The position numbers and the translations under genes are program-made. A DNA stretch of 64,000 nt, from contig CAVYEW010000018.1 of the NCBI GenBank assembly GCA_963767645.1, positions 434,001-498,000 of the forward strand. The letters are read 5' to 3'. Below, one piece after another: positions 1-8,207 of the stretch. The DNA is from DATFDN01 sp963767645. GTDB taxonomy: Bacteria; Pseudomonadota; Alphaproteobacteria; Acetobacterales; Acetobacteraceae. Position 1 is the first letter of the stretch. Every line of letters begins with the position of its first letter. The notes under the pieces are model-generated. The model did no database searches, was not told the DNA's origin, and worked only from the letters and a program-made list of their open reading frames with translations.

Positions 1-1158
1 CTCTTCTTCCGGAACGTCCAGCCCCTCGAACAAATCCCACTCATGGCCGGGGCGGATGCGCATGTCGCGACGGAACTGCTCCATCTGCTCCTTGGTCATC
101 AGGCCGGCGTGGTTGTCCTTGTGGCCGGCGAAGGGCAGGCCCATGCCCTTGATCGTGTAGGCGATGAAGCAGGTCGGCTGATCGCCCGCCGCCTCGGCGG
201 CGCGCAGCGCCTCGATGATCGCCTCGGTGTCGTGCCCGCCGAGATTGGTCATCAGCGCCGCCAACTCCTCGTCGGACAGCGGATCGACGATGGCGCGCAC
301 CCCCTGCGAGCGGCCGAGATCGGCCAGCACCGCCTGCCGCCACGCCGCCCCGCCCTGGAAGGTGAGCGCCGAGTAGAGGCTGTTCGGGCAATCGTCGATC
401 CAGCGGCGCAGCGCGTCGCCGCCCTCGCGGGCGAAGGCGGCCTGCAGCCGGCGGCCGTATTTCAGGGTTACGACATCCCAGCCCATGTCGCGGAACAGGC
501 CCTCGATGCGGCCGAACAGCCGATCGGGTACCGCAGAATCAAGGCTCTGGCGGTTGTAGTCGATGATCCACCAGACATCGCGAATGTCGTGCTTCCAGCC
601 TTCCAGCAGCGCCTCGTAGATGTTGCCCTCGTCGAGCTCGGCATCGCCGGCGATGGCGATGTGCCGCCCCGCCGGCAGGTCCGGCCGCGTCAGCCCGTGC
701 AGCCGGACATAGTCCTGGATCAGCGCCGAGAACGTGGTCATCGCCACGCCGAGGCCGACCGAGCCGGTGGAGAAATCCACCTCCGGCCCGTCCTTCACGC
801 GCGAGGGATAGGACTGCGCGCCGCCCAGCGCGCGCAGCTGCCGCATCGGCTCCGCCTGCTGGCGCCCGAACAGGTAGTTGACGGCGTGGAACACCGGCCC
901 GGCATGCGGCTTGACGGCGATCCTGTCCTGCGGACGCGCGATCTCGAAATAGAGTGCCGCCATGATCGAGATGACCGAGGCGCACGAGGCCTGATGCCCG
1001 CCCACCTTGAGCCCGTCCCGGTTGGGACGGATATGGTTGGCGTTGTGGATCGCCCAGGCCGACAGCCAGAGCAGCTTGCGCTCGAGCTGGCGCAGAAGAT
1101 GGGACCGGCGGGTCGGGCTGGCCGCATAGGCCAGCGAGGGCGCGACGGGAACGTTCAT
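1..1158 (-). CDS. Homodimeric-type pyruvate dehydrogenase E1 / transketolase-like TPP enzyme (partial)
   Basis: The first 386 codons are present and the gene runs off the left edge. It is a thiamine-diphosphate enzyme of the AceE/transketolase fold. The N-terminal half carries HNANHIRPNRDGLKVGGHQA and a TPP/Mg-binding stretch GDAELDEGN followed about 30 residues later by DYNRQSLD. Full AceE proteins are near 800-890 aa, so over half is missing here. The ATG at 1158 overlaps the malonyl-CoA decarboxylase stop as ATGA, which fixes the start and implies translational coupling. Membership of the TPP/transketolase superfamily is clear. Whether it acts on pyruvate is inferred, since many alphaproteobacteria label this paralogue only 'transketolase'. 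Confidence 0.82.
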   Translation of the reverse strand, partial: MNVPVAPSLAYAASPTRRSHLLRQLERKLLWLSAWAIHNANHIRPNRDGLKVGGHQASCASVISIMAALYFEIARPQDRIAVKPHAGPVFHAVNYLFGRQQAEPMRQLRALGGAQSYPSRVKDGPEVDFSTGSVGLGVAMTTFSALIQDYVRLHGLTRPDLPAGRHIAIAGDAELDEGNIYEALLEGWKHDIRDVWWIIDYNRQSLDSAVPDRLFGRIEGLFRDMGWDVVTLKYGRRLQAAFAREGGDALRRWIDDCPNSLYSALTFQGGAAWRQAVLADLGRSQGVRAIVDPLSDEELAALMTNLGGHDTEAIIEALRAAEAAGDQPTCFIAYTIKGMGLPFAGHKDNHAGLMTKEQMEQFRRDMRIRPGHEWDLFEGLDVPEEE

Positions 1159-2573
1159 GGCCGGCGCCTCTGCCCGTTCACCACCGACCATTGCCCGCCT
1201 GTGACCAGCCGCCGCACCGCCGAGGAAGCATTGCGCCGACCACGCCCGGCGTAGTCCTCGTGGTACTCCTCGATGCGTCCGAGGTCGTACTGGTAGTTCA
1301 CCATCAGCGTTGCGCTTTCCTTGACGCCCTTCTCGGAGACGTCCCCGAGCATATTGATCCGTTCGACACGCGCGCCGTTCGAGAGGTGGAAATGCGCTAC
1401 CGGGTCGCGCGCCCGGCTGCCGTTCGAGGCGGTCAGCAGGTAGCGCGCGCACAGCCGGACCAGCGCCGGCTCGGCGGCACGCACCAGCTTCGCGTCGCGC
1501 GGCCAGCCGCGGCGGGCGAGGATGGAGGCGAGCGCCTCCCCGGGTTGCTCCGCGTCGGGCACAGCCGTGCGCAGCGAAATCGCCTCCTCGTCCGTGAACG
1601 TCTCCTCGCCGGCGGCGAGCCTCGGGTCGAGCCAGCGGCGGAAGCCGGGGATGGGGGAGAGGGTGGCAAAGGTGCGCAGGTTGCGGAACTCCGTCGAGAG
1701 CTCCTCGGCGACGCGCTTGATCAGGAAGTTGCCGAAGCTGATGCCGGACAGGCCGAGCTGGCAGTTGCTGATCGAGTAGAAGATCGCGGTGTCGGCCTGG
1801 CGGGGGTCGAGCACCGGCGCCTTCTCGTCGAGCAGGCGCTGCACGCTGCCGGCCAGGCCCTGCACCAGCGCGACCTCGACGAAGATCAGCGGCTCGGTCG
1901 GCATACGCGGGTGGAAGAAGGCGTAGCAGCGGCGGTCGGAATCGAGCCGGTTCTTGAGGTCGCGCCAGGACCGGATCTCATGCACCGCCTCGTAGCCCAC
2001 CAGCTTCTCGAGCAACGCCGCCGGGCTCGACCAATCGATCCGCTGCATCTCCAGAAAGCCGATGTCGAACCACGCGGCCAGCAGCCCGCGCAAATCGGCC
2101 TCCAGTGCCGCGAGCAGCGGATCCTCCTTGCGATAGGCGAGCAGGAAGGCGCGCAGATCCACCAGGAACTTGCGCCCATCCGGGATGGTGGTGAACTGGG
2201 TCAGCAGCTTGAGCCGCGGCGGCTCCAGCACGCGGCGCAGATTGGCCTGCGCGCTGGCCCGCTCGGCCGGGTCCTTCGCGTCCTGCACCAGCTGGTAGGC
2301 TGCCGCCACCGCGGCGGGATCGGAATCGAAGCCGGCCAGTGCGCGCAGGAAGTCGAGGCGGCCGGCCGGATCGGCGGCCAGATAGGCCTGAGCGAGCTTG
2401 GCCGCGCGGTTGCGGGCGCTGATCTCGCCGCCGCGGGACGCAAGACAGGCCCGGACCTGGGCGGCGATGCTCTCGTCGTCCTCCGTGCCGACGCCGGCCG
2501 CCATCTCCCGCCAGGCGGAGGTCAGACGCTTCAGCGCGCGGTCGAACAGGCCGGGTGTGGCGATGTCGCTCAT
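1155..2573 (-). CDS. Malonyl-CoA decarboxylase
   Basis: This 472-aa protein converts malonyl-CoA to acetyl-CoA and CO2, recycling or detoxifying malonyl-CoA. The N-terminal third is the helical oligomerisation domain. The GNAT-like catalytic domain follows, with the family signatures HPRMPTEPLIFVEVAL, FYSISNCQLGLSGISFGNFL and HFHLSNGARVERINMLGD, the last holding the expected catalytic His. I chose ATG 2573 (MSDIATPG) over the longer open frame upstream because homology begins there. A tail of about 20 residues after the usual C-terminus looks like extra read-through sequence. The stop overlaps the downstream TPP enzyme by 4 nt, so the decarboxylated product and the acetyl-CoA-forming enzyme may be co-expressed. 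Confidence 0.93.
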   Translation of the reverse strand: MSDIATPGLFDRALKRLTSAWREMAAGVGTEDDESIAAQVRACLASRGGEISARNRAAKLAQAYLAADPAGRLDFLRALAGFDSDPAAVAAAYQLVQDAKDPAERASAQANLRRVLEPPRLKLLTQFTTIPDGRKFLVDLRAFLLAYRKEDPLLAALEADLRGLLAAWFDIGFLEMQRIDWSSPAALLEKLVGYEAVHEIRSWRDLKNRLDSDRRCYAFFHPRMPTEPLIFVEVALVQGLAGSVQRLLDEKAPVLDPRQADTAIFYSISNCQLGLSGISFGNFLIKRVAEELSTEFRNLRTFATLSPIPGFRRWLDPRLAAGEETFTDEEAISLRTAVPDAEQPGEALASILARRGWPRDAKLVRAAEPALVRLCARYLLTASNGSRARDPVAHFHLSNGARVERINMLGDVSEKGVKESATLMVNYQYDLGRIEEYHEDYAGRGRRNASSAVRRLVTGGQWSVVNGQRRRP

Positions 2574-2599
2574 GGGACGGTTCCTCAGTCCGACCCAGT

Positions 2600-4069
2600 T
2601 TAGCGCACGACCGAGCGCGCGTGAGCCCCCTCTGCCGCCACGTTCGCGAGCGTCGCCTGCAGATGCGCCAGCAGATCCTCCGCGACCAGCCCCGGTCCGG
2701 CGCGGCGCCCGGCGTCGCCATGCACGAACACTCCCGCGCACGCCGCCTCCCAGGGCGGCATCCCCTGCGCCAGCAGACCGCCGATCACGCCCGCCAGCAC
2801 GTCGCCAGAGCCAGCGGTGGCAAGCCAGGGCGGCGCATTGGCGTTGATCGCGGCATCCCCATCCGGCGCGGCGACGATCGTGTCGGCGCCCTTCAGCACG
2901 ACAACGGCGCCGGTGCGCGCGGCGGCCCGACGCACGGCCGCGAGCCGGTCCACGCCGGGCGAACCGAACACGCGGGCGAACTCGCCTTCATGCGGCGTCA
3001 GGACCGCGGCGCCGGCCAGGGCGTCGGGTCGGCCCGCGAACGCGGTGAAGCTGTCCGCGTCGGCAACCACTTTGCGCTCCGGCCCGAGCAGGCGCGGCAA
3101 CGCTTCCCGAGCGCCATCCGCGCCCAGGCCGGGACCGCACACCCAGACCTGCCGGCGGGGGTCGGCGAGCAGGTGGTCGAGAGTCGCCTCGGCGACGATG
3201 GTGCCCGGAGCCCCGGTCCGATACACCGCCGCCCCGCCCCAGGGCGCGGCGATCGTCACCAACCCGGCGCCGGCCCGCCGCGCCGCCTCGGCGGCCAAGC
3301 GGGCGGCTCCGGTCATCTCCGCCCCGCCCAGCACGGTGACATGGCCACGCGCATATTTATGCCCCTCCGGCGTCGGCCGGGGCAGAGTCCACCTCCCCGG
3401 CCGGTTCGCCCGCGTGCGCGGACGCACCGTGTCCAGCACGGCGGCGGGCAGGCCGATATCGGCGAGCGCGATCTCGCCGCACAGCAGGCGGCCCGGCAAC
3501 AGCAGATGCCCGGGCTTGAGCCGGAAGAAGCTCACGGTCAGTGCGGCCTGGGGCGCGAAGCCGCGCACCGCGCCCGTTGCCCCGTCGAGGCCGCTCGGCA
3601 CGTCGACGGCGACAATGCGCCGCGCCGCCCGCAGCGTGTCGGCGACCCGCCCCTCCACGTCGCGCGCCAGCCCGGCGCCAAACACCGCGTCGATGACCAG
3701 TTCGGCGCGGCCGGACGCTTCGGGCGTGAGCTCGGCGGTGAGCCCACGATAGGCGGCCGACGCGGCTTCGGCATCGCTGCCCGCACGCGGTCGGGCCAGT
3801 GCGGCGACGGAAACCGGCCAACCCTGGCGGCCCAGCAGCCGCGCGATGACGTATCCGTCCCCGCCGTTGTTGCCCGGACCACACAGGACCAGCGTGCGAC
3901 AGGGCCGGAAGCGGGCGCGCACGGCGCGGGCGACCGCGCTGCCTGCCGCCTCCATCAGCGCGGCACCGGAGACGCCGAGCCCCGGCGCCAGCGCATCCGC
4001 GTGCGCCATCTCCACGGGCGTCAGCAGCTCGTCCCGCCCGCCCAGCCGATCGATCAGACCGAAGTCCAT
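2600..4069 (-). CDS. nnr: Bifunctional NAD(P)H-hydrate epimerase / ADP-dependent (S)-NAD(P)H-hydrate dehydratase
   Basis: This 489-aa repair enzyme restores hydrated NAD(P)H (NADHX/NADPHX). The N-terminal YjeF_N epimerase domain (about residues 1-210) has GPGNNGGDGYVIARLLG and a Rossmann-like core. The C-terminal ribokinase-like dehydratase domain (about 225-480) has GGAEMTGAARLA, VLTPHEGEF and the nucleotide-binding GSGDVLAGVIGGLL. The length matches E. coli Nnr. The start at 4069 gives MDFGLIDRLGG; the longer open frame upstream lacks homology and overlaps the divergent ParA gene. The 26-nt gap to malonyl-CoA decarboxylase suggests one leftward transcription unit. Confidence 0.93.
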   Translation of the reverse strand: MDFGLIDRLGGRDELLTPVEMAHADALAPGLGVSGAALMEAAGSAVARAVRARFRPCRTLVLCGPGNNGGDGYVIARLLGRQGWPVSVAALARPRAGSDAEAASAAYRGLTAELTPEASGRAELVIDAVFGAGLARDVEGRVADTLRAARRIVAVDVPSGLDGATGAVRGFAPQAALTVSFFRLKPGHLLLPGRLLCGEIALADIGLPAAVLDTVRPRTRANRPGRWTLPRPTPEGHKYARGHVTVLGGAEMTGAARLAAEAARRAGAGLVTIAAPWGGAAVYRTGAPGTIVAEATLDHLLADPRRQVWVCGPGLGADGAREALPRLLGPERKVVADADSFTAFAGRPDALAGAAVLTPHEGEFARVFGSPGVDRLAAVRRAAARTGAVVVLKGADTIVAAPDGDAAINANAPPWLATAGSGDVLAGVIGGLLAQGMPPWEAACAGVFVHGDAGRRAGPGLVAEDLLAHLQATLANVAAEGAHARSVVR

Positions 4070-4204
4070 GCCTGGCGAGGAACATCCCCGCTCCCGGCCA
4101 GGCAAGGCAAGAGGACGCGAGCGCGCCGTCAAAGGACAGGGATGGCGCGACGGCGCCGATTCTGTTTGCCTGCGTCCGGGCCCCGCAATGGAGTCGCGGA
4201 ACGC

Positions 4205-4831
4205 ATGTCGAGGGTCATCACCGTCGCGCAGCAGAAGGGCGGCACGGGCAAGACGATGCTCGCCGCCAATCTGGGCGCCGCGCTCGCAAGGACCGGCCGG
4301 GTGGCGGTGGTCGACGCCGATCCGCAAGGCAGCCTTACGCGCTGGGCCGGGCTGCGGCGGGCGCGGCCGACCGCGGCGGAGCTGACCTGCATCGAGACGG
4401 CGGTGTGGCGATTGAGCACGGAGCTGGATCGGCTGCGGCGCGGCCATGAGGTGGTGGTGATCGACAGCCCGCCCCGGATCGACACCGACGCCCGCGTGGC
4501 GATCCGCGCCGCCGATCTGGTGCTGGTTCCGGTGCAGCCAAGCCCGCCCGATCTGTGGGCTGCCGAGGGCACGCTCGCCTTGGCGCAAGCCGAGCGACGT
4601 GCCAGCCGCATCCTGCTCAACCGGGTCCCCGCTTCCTCCCGCATGCGGATGCTGATGGAGGCCGAGATCGCCGAACGTCGCCTGCCCCGTCTCCGCGCCG
4701 CGCTGGGGAACCGCACCGGCTTCGCCCTGGCTTTCGCGGAAGGATTGGGCGTGGCGGAATATGCGCCCCGTTCGCCCGCCGCGTTGGAGTTGCAGGCGCT
4801 GATCGAGGAATTGCAGGAGCTGACGGCATGA
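4205..4831 (+). CDS. ParA/Soj-family ATPase
   Basis: This small (208 aa) P-loop ATPase of the ParA/MinD superfamily has a deviant Walker A motif at residues 9-17 (QQKGGTGKT), DADPQGS (A') and VVVIDSPP (Walker B). Such proteins position or partition DNA or large complexes. No ParB or centromere-like repeat lies beside it, so this is a ParA-like orphan rather than the chromosomal parAB pair. ATG 4205 starts MSRVITVAQQ, at the conserved first beta strand. The TGA overlaps the ATG of the downstream membrane protein, so the two are probably translated together. Its cargo is unknown. Confidence 0.88.
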   Translation: MSRVITVAQQKGGTGKTMLAANLGAALARTGRVAVVDADPQGSLTRWAGLRRARPTAAELTCIETAVWRLSTELDRLRRGHEVVVIDSPPRIDTDARVAIRAADLVLVPVQPSPPDLWAAEGTLALAQAERRASRILLNRVPASSRMRMLMEAEIAERRLPRLRAALGNRTGFALAFAEGLGVAEYAPRSPAALELQALIEELQELTA

Positions 4832-5268
4832 ATGGCTGGCATTGGGTTCTGGCGGTGCATCTCCTCTGCGCCGTGATCTGGGTCGGCGGGATGTTCTTCG
4901 CCCTGGTCGTCCTGCGCCCCAGCCTCGCCGGCCTGGAACCGGCGCAGCGGGTCGCCGTCCATAATCGCGTGTTCCGCAAGTTCTTCCTGGTGGTCTGGCA
5001 CGTCATGGCGATCGCCATCATCAGCGGCTACGCCATGGTCTGGCTCATGTACGGCGGGTTCGCGCACCTGCCCTGGAACGTCAACGCGATGCAGGCGCTC
5101 GGCTGGATCATGGCGATCATCTTCGGCGTGATCGTCTTTGGTCCCTATCGTCGCTTCCGCGCCGCCGCCAGCACCGCCCGCGCCGCCCAGGCCGGCGAAA
5201 CCATCCGCAAGCTGATCGCCGCGAACTTGGTGCTGGGCCTGATCGTTGTGGTAATCGCGGCACTTTGA
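4828..5268 (+). CDS. CopD-like integral membrane protein
   Basis: This 146-aa protein has about four hydrophobic segments: residues 5-28 starting near HWVLAVHLLCAVIWVGG, then about 50-70, 85-105 and 125-145. It has conserved His residues near the membrane surface. The pattern (VHLLCAVIWVGGMFFALVVLRP) resembles the CopD/YkoB-like haem or copper membrane family, though it is far shorter than full CopD. The start overlaps the ParA-like gene by 4 nt (ATGA). The partnership with an orphan ParA ATPase is positional inference. A role in copper or haem handling is possible but not shown. Confidence 0.72.
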   Translation: MNGWHWVLAVHLLCAVIWVGGMFFALVVLRPSLAGLEPAQRVAVHNRVFRKFFLVVWHVMAIAIISGYAMVWLMYGGFAHLPWNVNAMQALGWIMAIIFGVIVFGPYRRFRAAASTARAAQAGETIRKLIAANLVLGLIVVVIAAL

Positions 5269-5288
5269 GCAAAGTTCCGCGCACCCTT

Positions 5289-5316
5289 GGAACAATCTGC
5301 CCTTACGAATCGCTTC
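5289..5316 (+). promoter_or_regulatory. EcfG-type (general stress) promoter candidate for entericidin
   Basis: GGAAC (5289-5293) is followed by a 17-nt spacer and CGCTTC (5311-5316), close to the alphaproteobacterial EcfG consensus GGAAC-N16/17-CGTT. It lies about 40 nt upstream of the entericidin start, a gene often controlled by the PhyR-EcfG stress response. The -10 has one mismatch. Confidence 0.42.
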
Positions 5317-5354
5317 AGTGCGCAATAGCCGTCACGTTCAATCAGGAGGACTGG

Positions 5355-5534
5355 ATGAAGAAGCTGAGCGACATCCGCCGAAGCATAGCCAAGATGCTCC
5401 TCGCTTCGCTTCTGCTCGCCGGGGCAACCATCACGCTGAGTGCCTGTAACACCACCGCCGGTGCCGGAGAAGACCTGAGCGCCACCGGCCATGCAGTCAC
5501 CCACGGCGCTGAGAAAGTGAAGCAGGGGCTTTAG
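5355..5534 (+). CDS. Entericidin A/B family lipoprotein
   Basis: This 59-aa lipoprotein has a positively charged N-terminus, a hydrophobic segment (MLLASLLLAGATITL) and a lipobox LSAC with the acylated Cys near residue 32. A short mature part follows (NTTAGAGEDLSATGHAVTHG), typical of EcnA/EcnB. Entericidins are small membrane lipoproteins linked to stationary-phase lysis and stress. ATG 5355 is chosen because AGGAGG lies directly upstream and the signal sequence starts there. A candidate EcfG-type promoter precedes it. The gene is convergent with the MBL hydrolase. Confidence 0.87.
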   Translation: MKKLSDIRRSIAKMLLASLLLAGATITLSACNTTAGAGEDLSATGHAVTHGAEKVKQGL

Positions 5535-5592
5535 CCGCCAGCCGGAAAGTCCCTGATGCGCCCGCAACAACCGTGCTTCGCATTTCGCAGTC

Positions 5593-5611
5593 TCAGGGCG
5601 CTGGCCCCTGA
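5593..5611. terminator. Short hairpin between convergent genes
   Basis: TCAGGG and CCCTGA pair around a 7-nt loop, between the stops of the entericidin gene and the leftward hydrolase. There is no U-tract, so it is at best a weak terminator. Confidence 0.3.
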
Positions 5612-5617
5612 CCGACG

Positions 5618-6376
5618 CTAGCGCCCGATGGTGAGCTCGAAGCGCGTGGTCCTTTCCAGATCGTCGTCGAACCAGGCGGTGATCGCCGCTTCGCGGGTGC
5701 CCACGAAGCTGGGGCGGCCATCCGCGTCCAGGACCATGGGCAAATCATGGCCGGGGACCAGCAAGGTGTTGGGGCGGGAGCGCCAGATCGCCCACATCTG
5801 CTCGATCGACGCTGCCGTCACCGCCGGATCGTAGGTCATGTCGGCGGTGCGGGTCAGCAGCTCGGCGCGGTTCTTGGCGGCGTCGCCGGTGAAGATCACG
5901 TCGCGCTCGGCACCGTGCAGCACGAACATCAGGTGCCCGGGCGTATGCCCTGGCGCGTCATGTGCGACGAGGCCGGGCAGCACCTCCTCGCCGTCCCGGA
6001 CCAGCCGCACGGACGGGGCGCCGCGCAGCTCGCGGATATAGAGCTCGGGGACCGGCGTGCGGCCCCAGGGCTCGTTGACCGCCCAATCGAGTTCCTTCGC
6101 GCCGATCCAGATGCGGGCCTGATCGAAGAGCACCCAGTTGATGGCGTGGTCGTGATGGGCGTGGGTGAGGATGACGTCCGTCACCTGCTCGGGCGCCAGC
6201 CCGTGGCGCGAGAGGCCGGCAAGCAGCAGCGGACGATGGCTGAACGTGCCCGCATCGATCAGCGCGATCCGATCGGCGCCTTGCAGCAGTGCGATCGTGC
6301 TCCAGCCCAGACCGCCATGGCAGACCGACTTGCCTGGATAGCCTTGGACCAGGATGTCCAGCCGGTAGTCCTGCAT
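5618..6376 (-). CDS. MBL-fold metallo-hydrolase (lactonase-like)
   Basis: This 252-aa metallo-beta-lactamase-fold hydrolase has THAHHDHAI (HxHxDH zinc motif, about residue 72), a third-ligand region PGHTPGHLMF, the bridging Asp in FTGDAAKNR and a terminal GHD. It resembles N-acyl-homoserine-lactone lactonases and other AHL-lactonase-like MBL enzymes, but the substrate cannot be assigned. ATG 6376 lies 4 nt after the glmS stop, so it is probably the last gene of a glmU-glmS-MBL operon. No signal peptide is visible, so it should be cytoplasmic. Confidence 0.83.
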   Translation of the reverse strand: MQDYRLDILVQGYPGKSVCHGGLGWSTIALLQGADRIALIDAGTFSHRPLLLAGLSRHGLAPEQVTDVILTHAHHDHAINWVLFDQARIWIGAKELDWAVNEPWGRTPVPELYIRELRGAPSVRLVRDGEEVLPGLVAHDAPGHTPGHLMFVLHGAERDVIFTGDAAKNRAELLTRTADMTYDPAVTAASIEQMWAIWRSRPNTLLVPGHDLPMVLDADGRPSFVGTREAAITAWFDDDLERTTRFELTIGR

Positions 6377-6380
6377 GGCG

Positions 6381-8204
6381 CTACTCTACGGTGACGGACT
6401 TGGCGAGGTTGCGCGGCTGATCGACGTCGGTGCCCTTCAGCACCGCCACTTGGTAGGCGAGCAGCTGCACCGGGATCGCGTAGAGGATCGGCGCGACGAA
6501 CGGATCGACGTCGGGCAGCACCACGGTGGCGGCGGCAATGCCGCGCAGCTTCGCCGCGCCGGCCGCGTCGCTGAACACGATCACCTGCCCGCCGCGCGCC
6601 GCGGCTTCCTGGAGATTGGAGGCGGTCTTCTCGAACAACGGCCCGGAGGGCGCGATGGCGACCACCGGCACGGCCGGGTCGATCAGCGCGATCGGCCCGT
6701 GCTTCATCTCGCCCGCCGCATAACCTTCGGCGTGGATATAGCTGATTTCCTTCAATTTCAGCGCGCCTTCCAGCGCGATCGGGAAGCAGTTGCCGCGGCC
6801 GAGATAGAGCACGTCGCGCGCCTTGGCGACCCGCGCGGCGATCTCCTGGATCGCCTCGCCATTCTCCAGCACCTCGGCCGCCCGGCTCGGCACCTCCAGC
6901 AGGGCGGCGGTCATCGCCGCCTCCTCTTCGGGCGTGATGGTCCCGCGCGCCCGGCCGGCGGCGAGCGCGAGGCAGGCGAGGACCGAGAGCTGGGCGGTGA
7001 ACGCCTTGGTGCTGGCGACCCCGATCTCGGGCCCGGCGACGGTCTCCAACACCGCCTCGGATTCGCGGGCCATCGTGCTCTCGGGCACGTTGACGATGGA
7101 GAGCACGCGCTGGCCCTGCTCGCGCATGTAGCGCAAGGCCGCCAGCGTGTCGGCGGTCTCGCCGGACTGGCTGACCAGCAGGCCGAGCCCACCGCGCGGC
7201 ATCGGCGGGGCGCGATAGCGGAACTCGCTGGCGACGTCGCCGTCGGCCGGGATGCGCGCCATCGCCTCGAACCACCAGCGGCCGACCAGCCCGGCGTAGA
7301 AGGCCGAGCCGCAGGCGCTGACGGTGATGCGCTCGATCTCGGCCAGCTCGAAGGGCAGGGCAGGGAGGGTGACGGCGCGGGTCGCGGGGTTGACCATGCG
7401 GTGCAGCGTGTCGCCGATCACCGCCGGGTGCTCGTGCAGCTCCTTCTCCATGAAGTGGCGGTAATTGCCCTTGCCGATCGCGGCACCCGTCAGCCGGGTC
7501 AGCTTTATCTCGCGCTCCGTCTCGTCACCGTTGGCGTCGAAGAAGCGCGCGCCCTTGCGGTCCACCACCGTCCAGTCGCCGTCGCGCAAATAGGCGATTC
7601 GCCTGGTGAGCGGCGCCAGGGCGAGGGCGTCGGAGCCCACGTACATCGCATCGTCGCCGAAGCCCACGGCGAGTGGGGCGCCGTTCTGCGCGCCGACGAT
7701 CAGCTCGGGATGGCCGGCGAAGATCATCGCCAGCGCGTAGGCGCCTTGCAATCTCTTGAAGGCGGCACCGGCCGCCGCCACGGGGTCCATGCCGCGCTTG
7801 AGGTGGAGGTCCACGAGCTGCGCCACCGTCTCGGTGTCGGTCTCGGTGGAGAACTCCTGACCCTCCGATTCGAGCTCCTCCCGCAACTCGGCGTGGTTCT
7901 CGATGATGCCGTTATGCACCACCGAGACCCGGGCGGTGCCGTGCGGGTGGGCGTTGCCCTCGGTCGGTGCGCCGTGCGTCGCCCAGCGCGTGTGGCCGAT
8001 GCCAATGGTGCCGGGCAGCGGCGCGCGCTCCAGCGCGGCGGCGAGGTTGCCGAGCTTGCCCTCGGCGCGGCGGCGCTCGATATGGCCGTTGACCAAGGTG
8101 GCGACCCCGGCGCTGTCATAGCCGCGATACTCGAGCCGGCGCAGCGCATCGACCACCAGCGGCGCCGCCGGGCGCGATCCGATCACACCGATGATGCCGC
8201 ACAT
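6381..8204 (-). CDS. glmS: Glutamine-fructose-6-phosphate aminotransferase (isomerizing)
   Basis: This 607-aa enzyme makes glucosamine-6-phosphate from fructose-6-P and glutamine, the first step to UDP-GlcNAc for peptidoglycan and LPS. The N-terminal glutaminase domain begins with the processed MCGIIGVIG (Cys2 nucleophile). Two SIS domains follow, with CGSAFYAGL, SQSGETADTL and RGNCFPIALEGALKLKEISY. The C-terminus NLAKSVTVE is the invariant family ending. It sits 3 nt downstream of glmU, making a glmU-glmS operon. Length and motifs are complete. Confidence 0.98.
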   Translation of the reverse strand: MCGIIGVIGSRPAAPLVVDALRRLEYRGYDSAGVATLVNGHIERRRAEGKLGNLAAALERAPLPGTIGIGHTRWATHGAPTEGNAHPHGTARVSVVHNGIIENHAELREELESEGQEFSTETDTETVAQLVDLHLKRGMDPVAAAGAAFKRLQGAYALAMIFAGHPELIVGAQNGAPLAVGFGDDAMYVGSDALALAPLTRRIAYLRDGDWTVVDRKGARFFDANGDETEREIKLTRLTGAAIGKGNYRHFMEKELHEHPAVIGDTLHRMVNPATRAVTLPALPFELAEIERITVSACGSAFYAGLVGRWWFEAMARIPADGDVASEFRYRAPPMPRGGLGLLVSQSGETADTLAALRYMREQGQRVLSIVNVPESTMARESEAVLETVAGPEIGVASTKAFTAQLSVLACLALAAGRARGTITPEEEAAMTAALLEVPSRAAEVLENGEAIQEIAARVAKARDVLYLGRGNCFPIALEGALKLKEISYIHAEGYAAGEMKHGPIALIDPAVPVVAIAPSGPLFEKTASNLQEAAARGGQVIVFSDAAGAAKLRGIAAATVVLPDVDPFVAPILYAIPVQLLAYQVAVLKGTDVDQPRNLAKSVTVE

Positions 8205-8207
8205 GCC

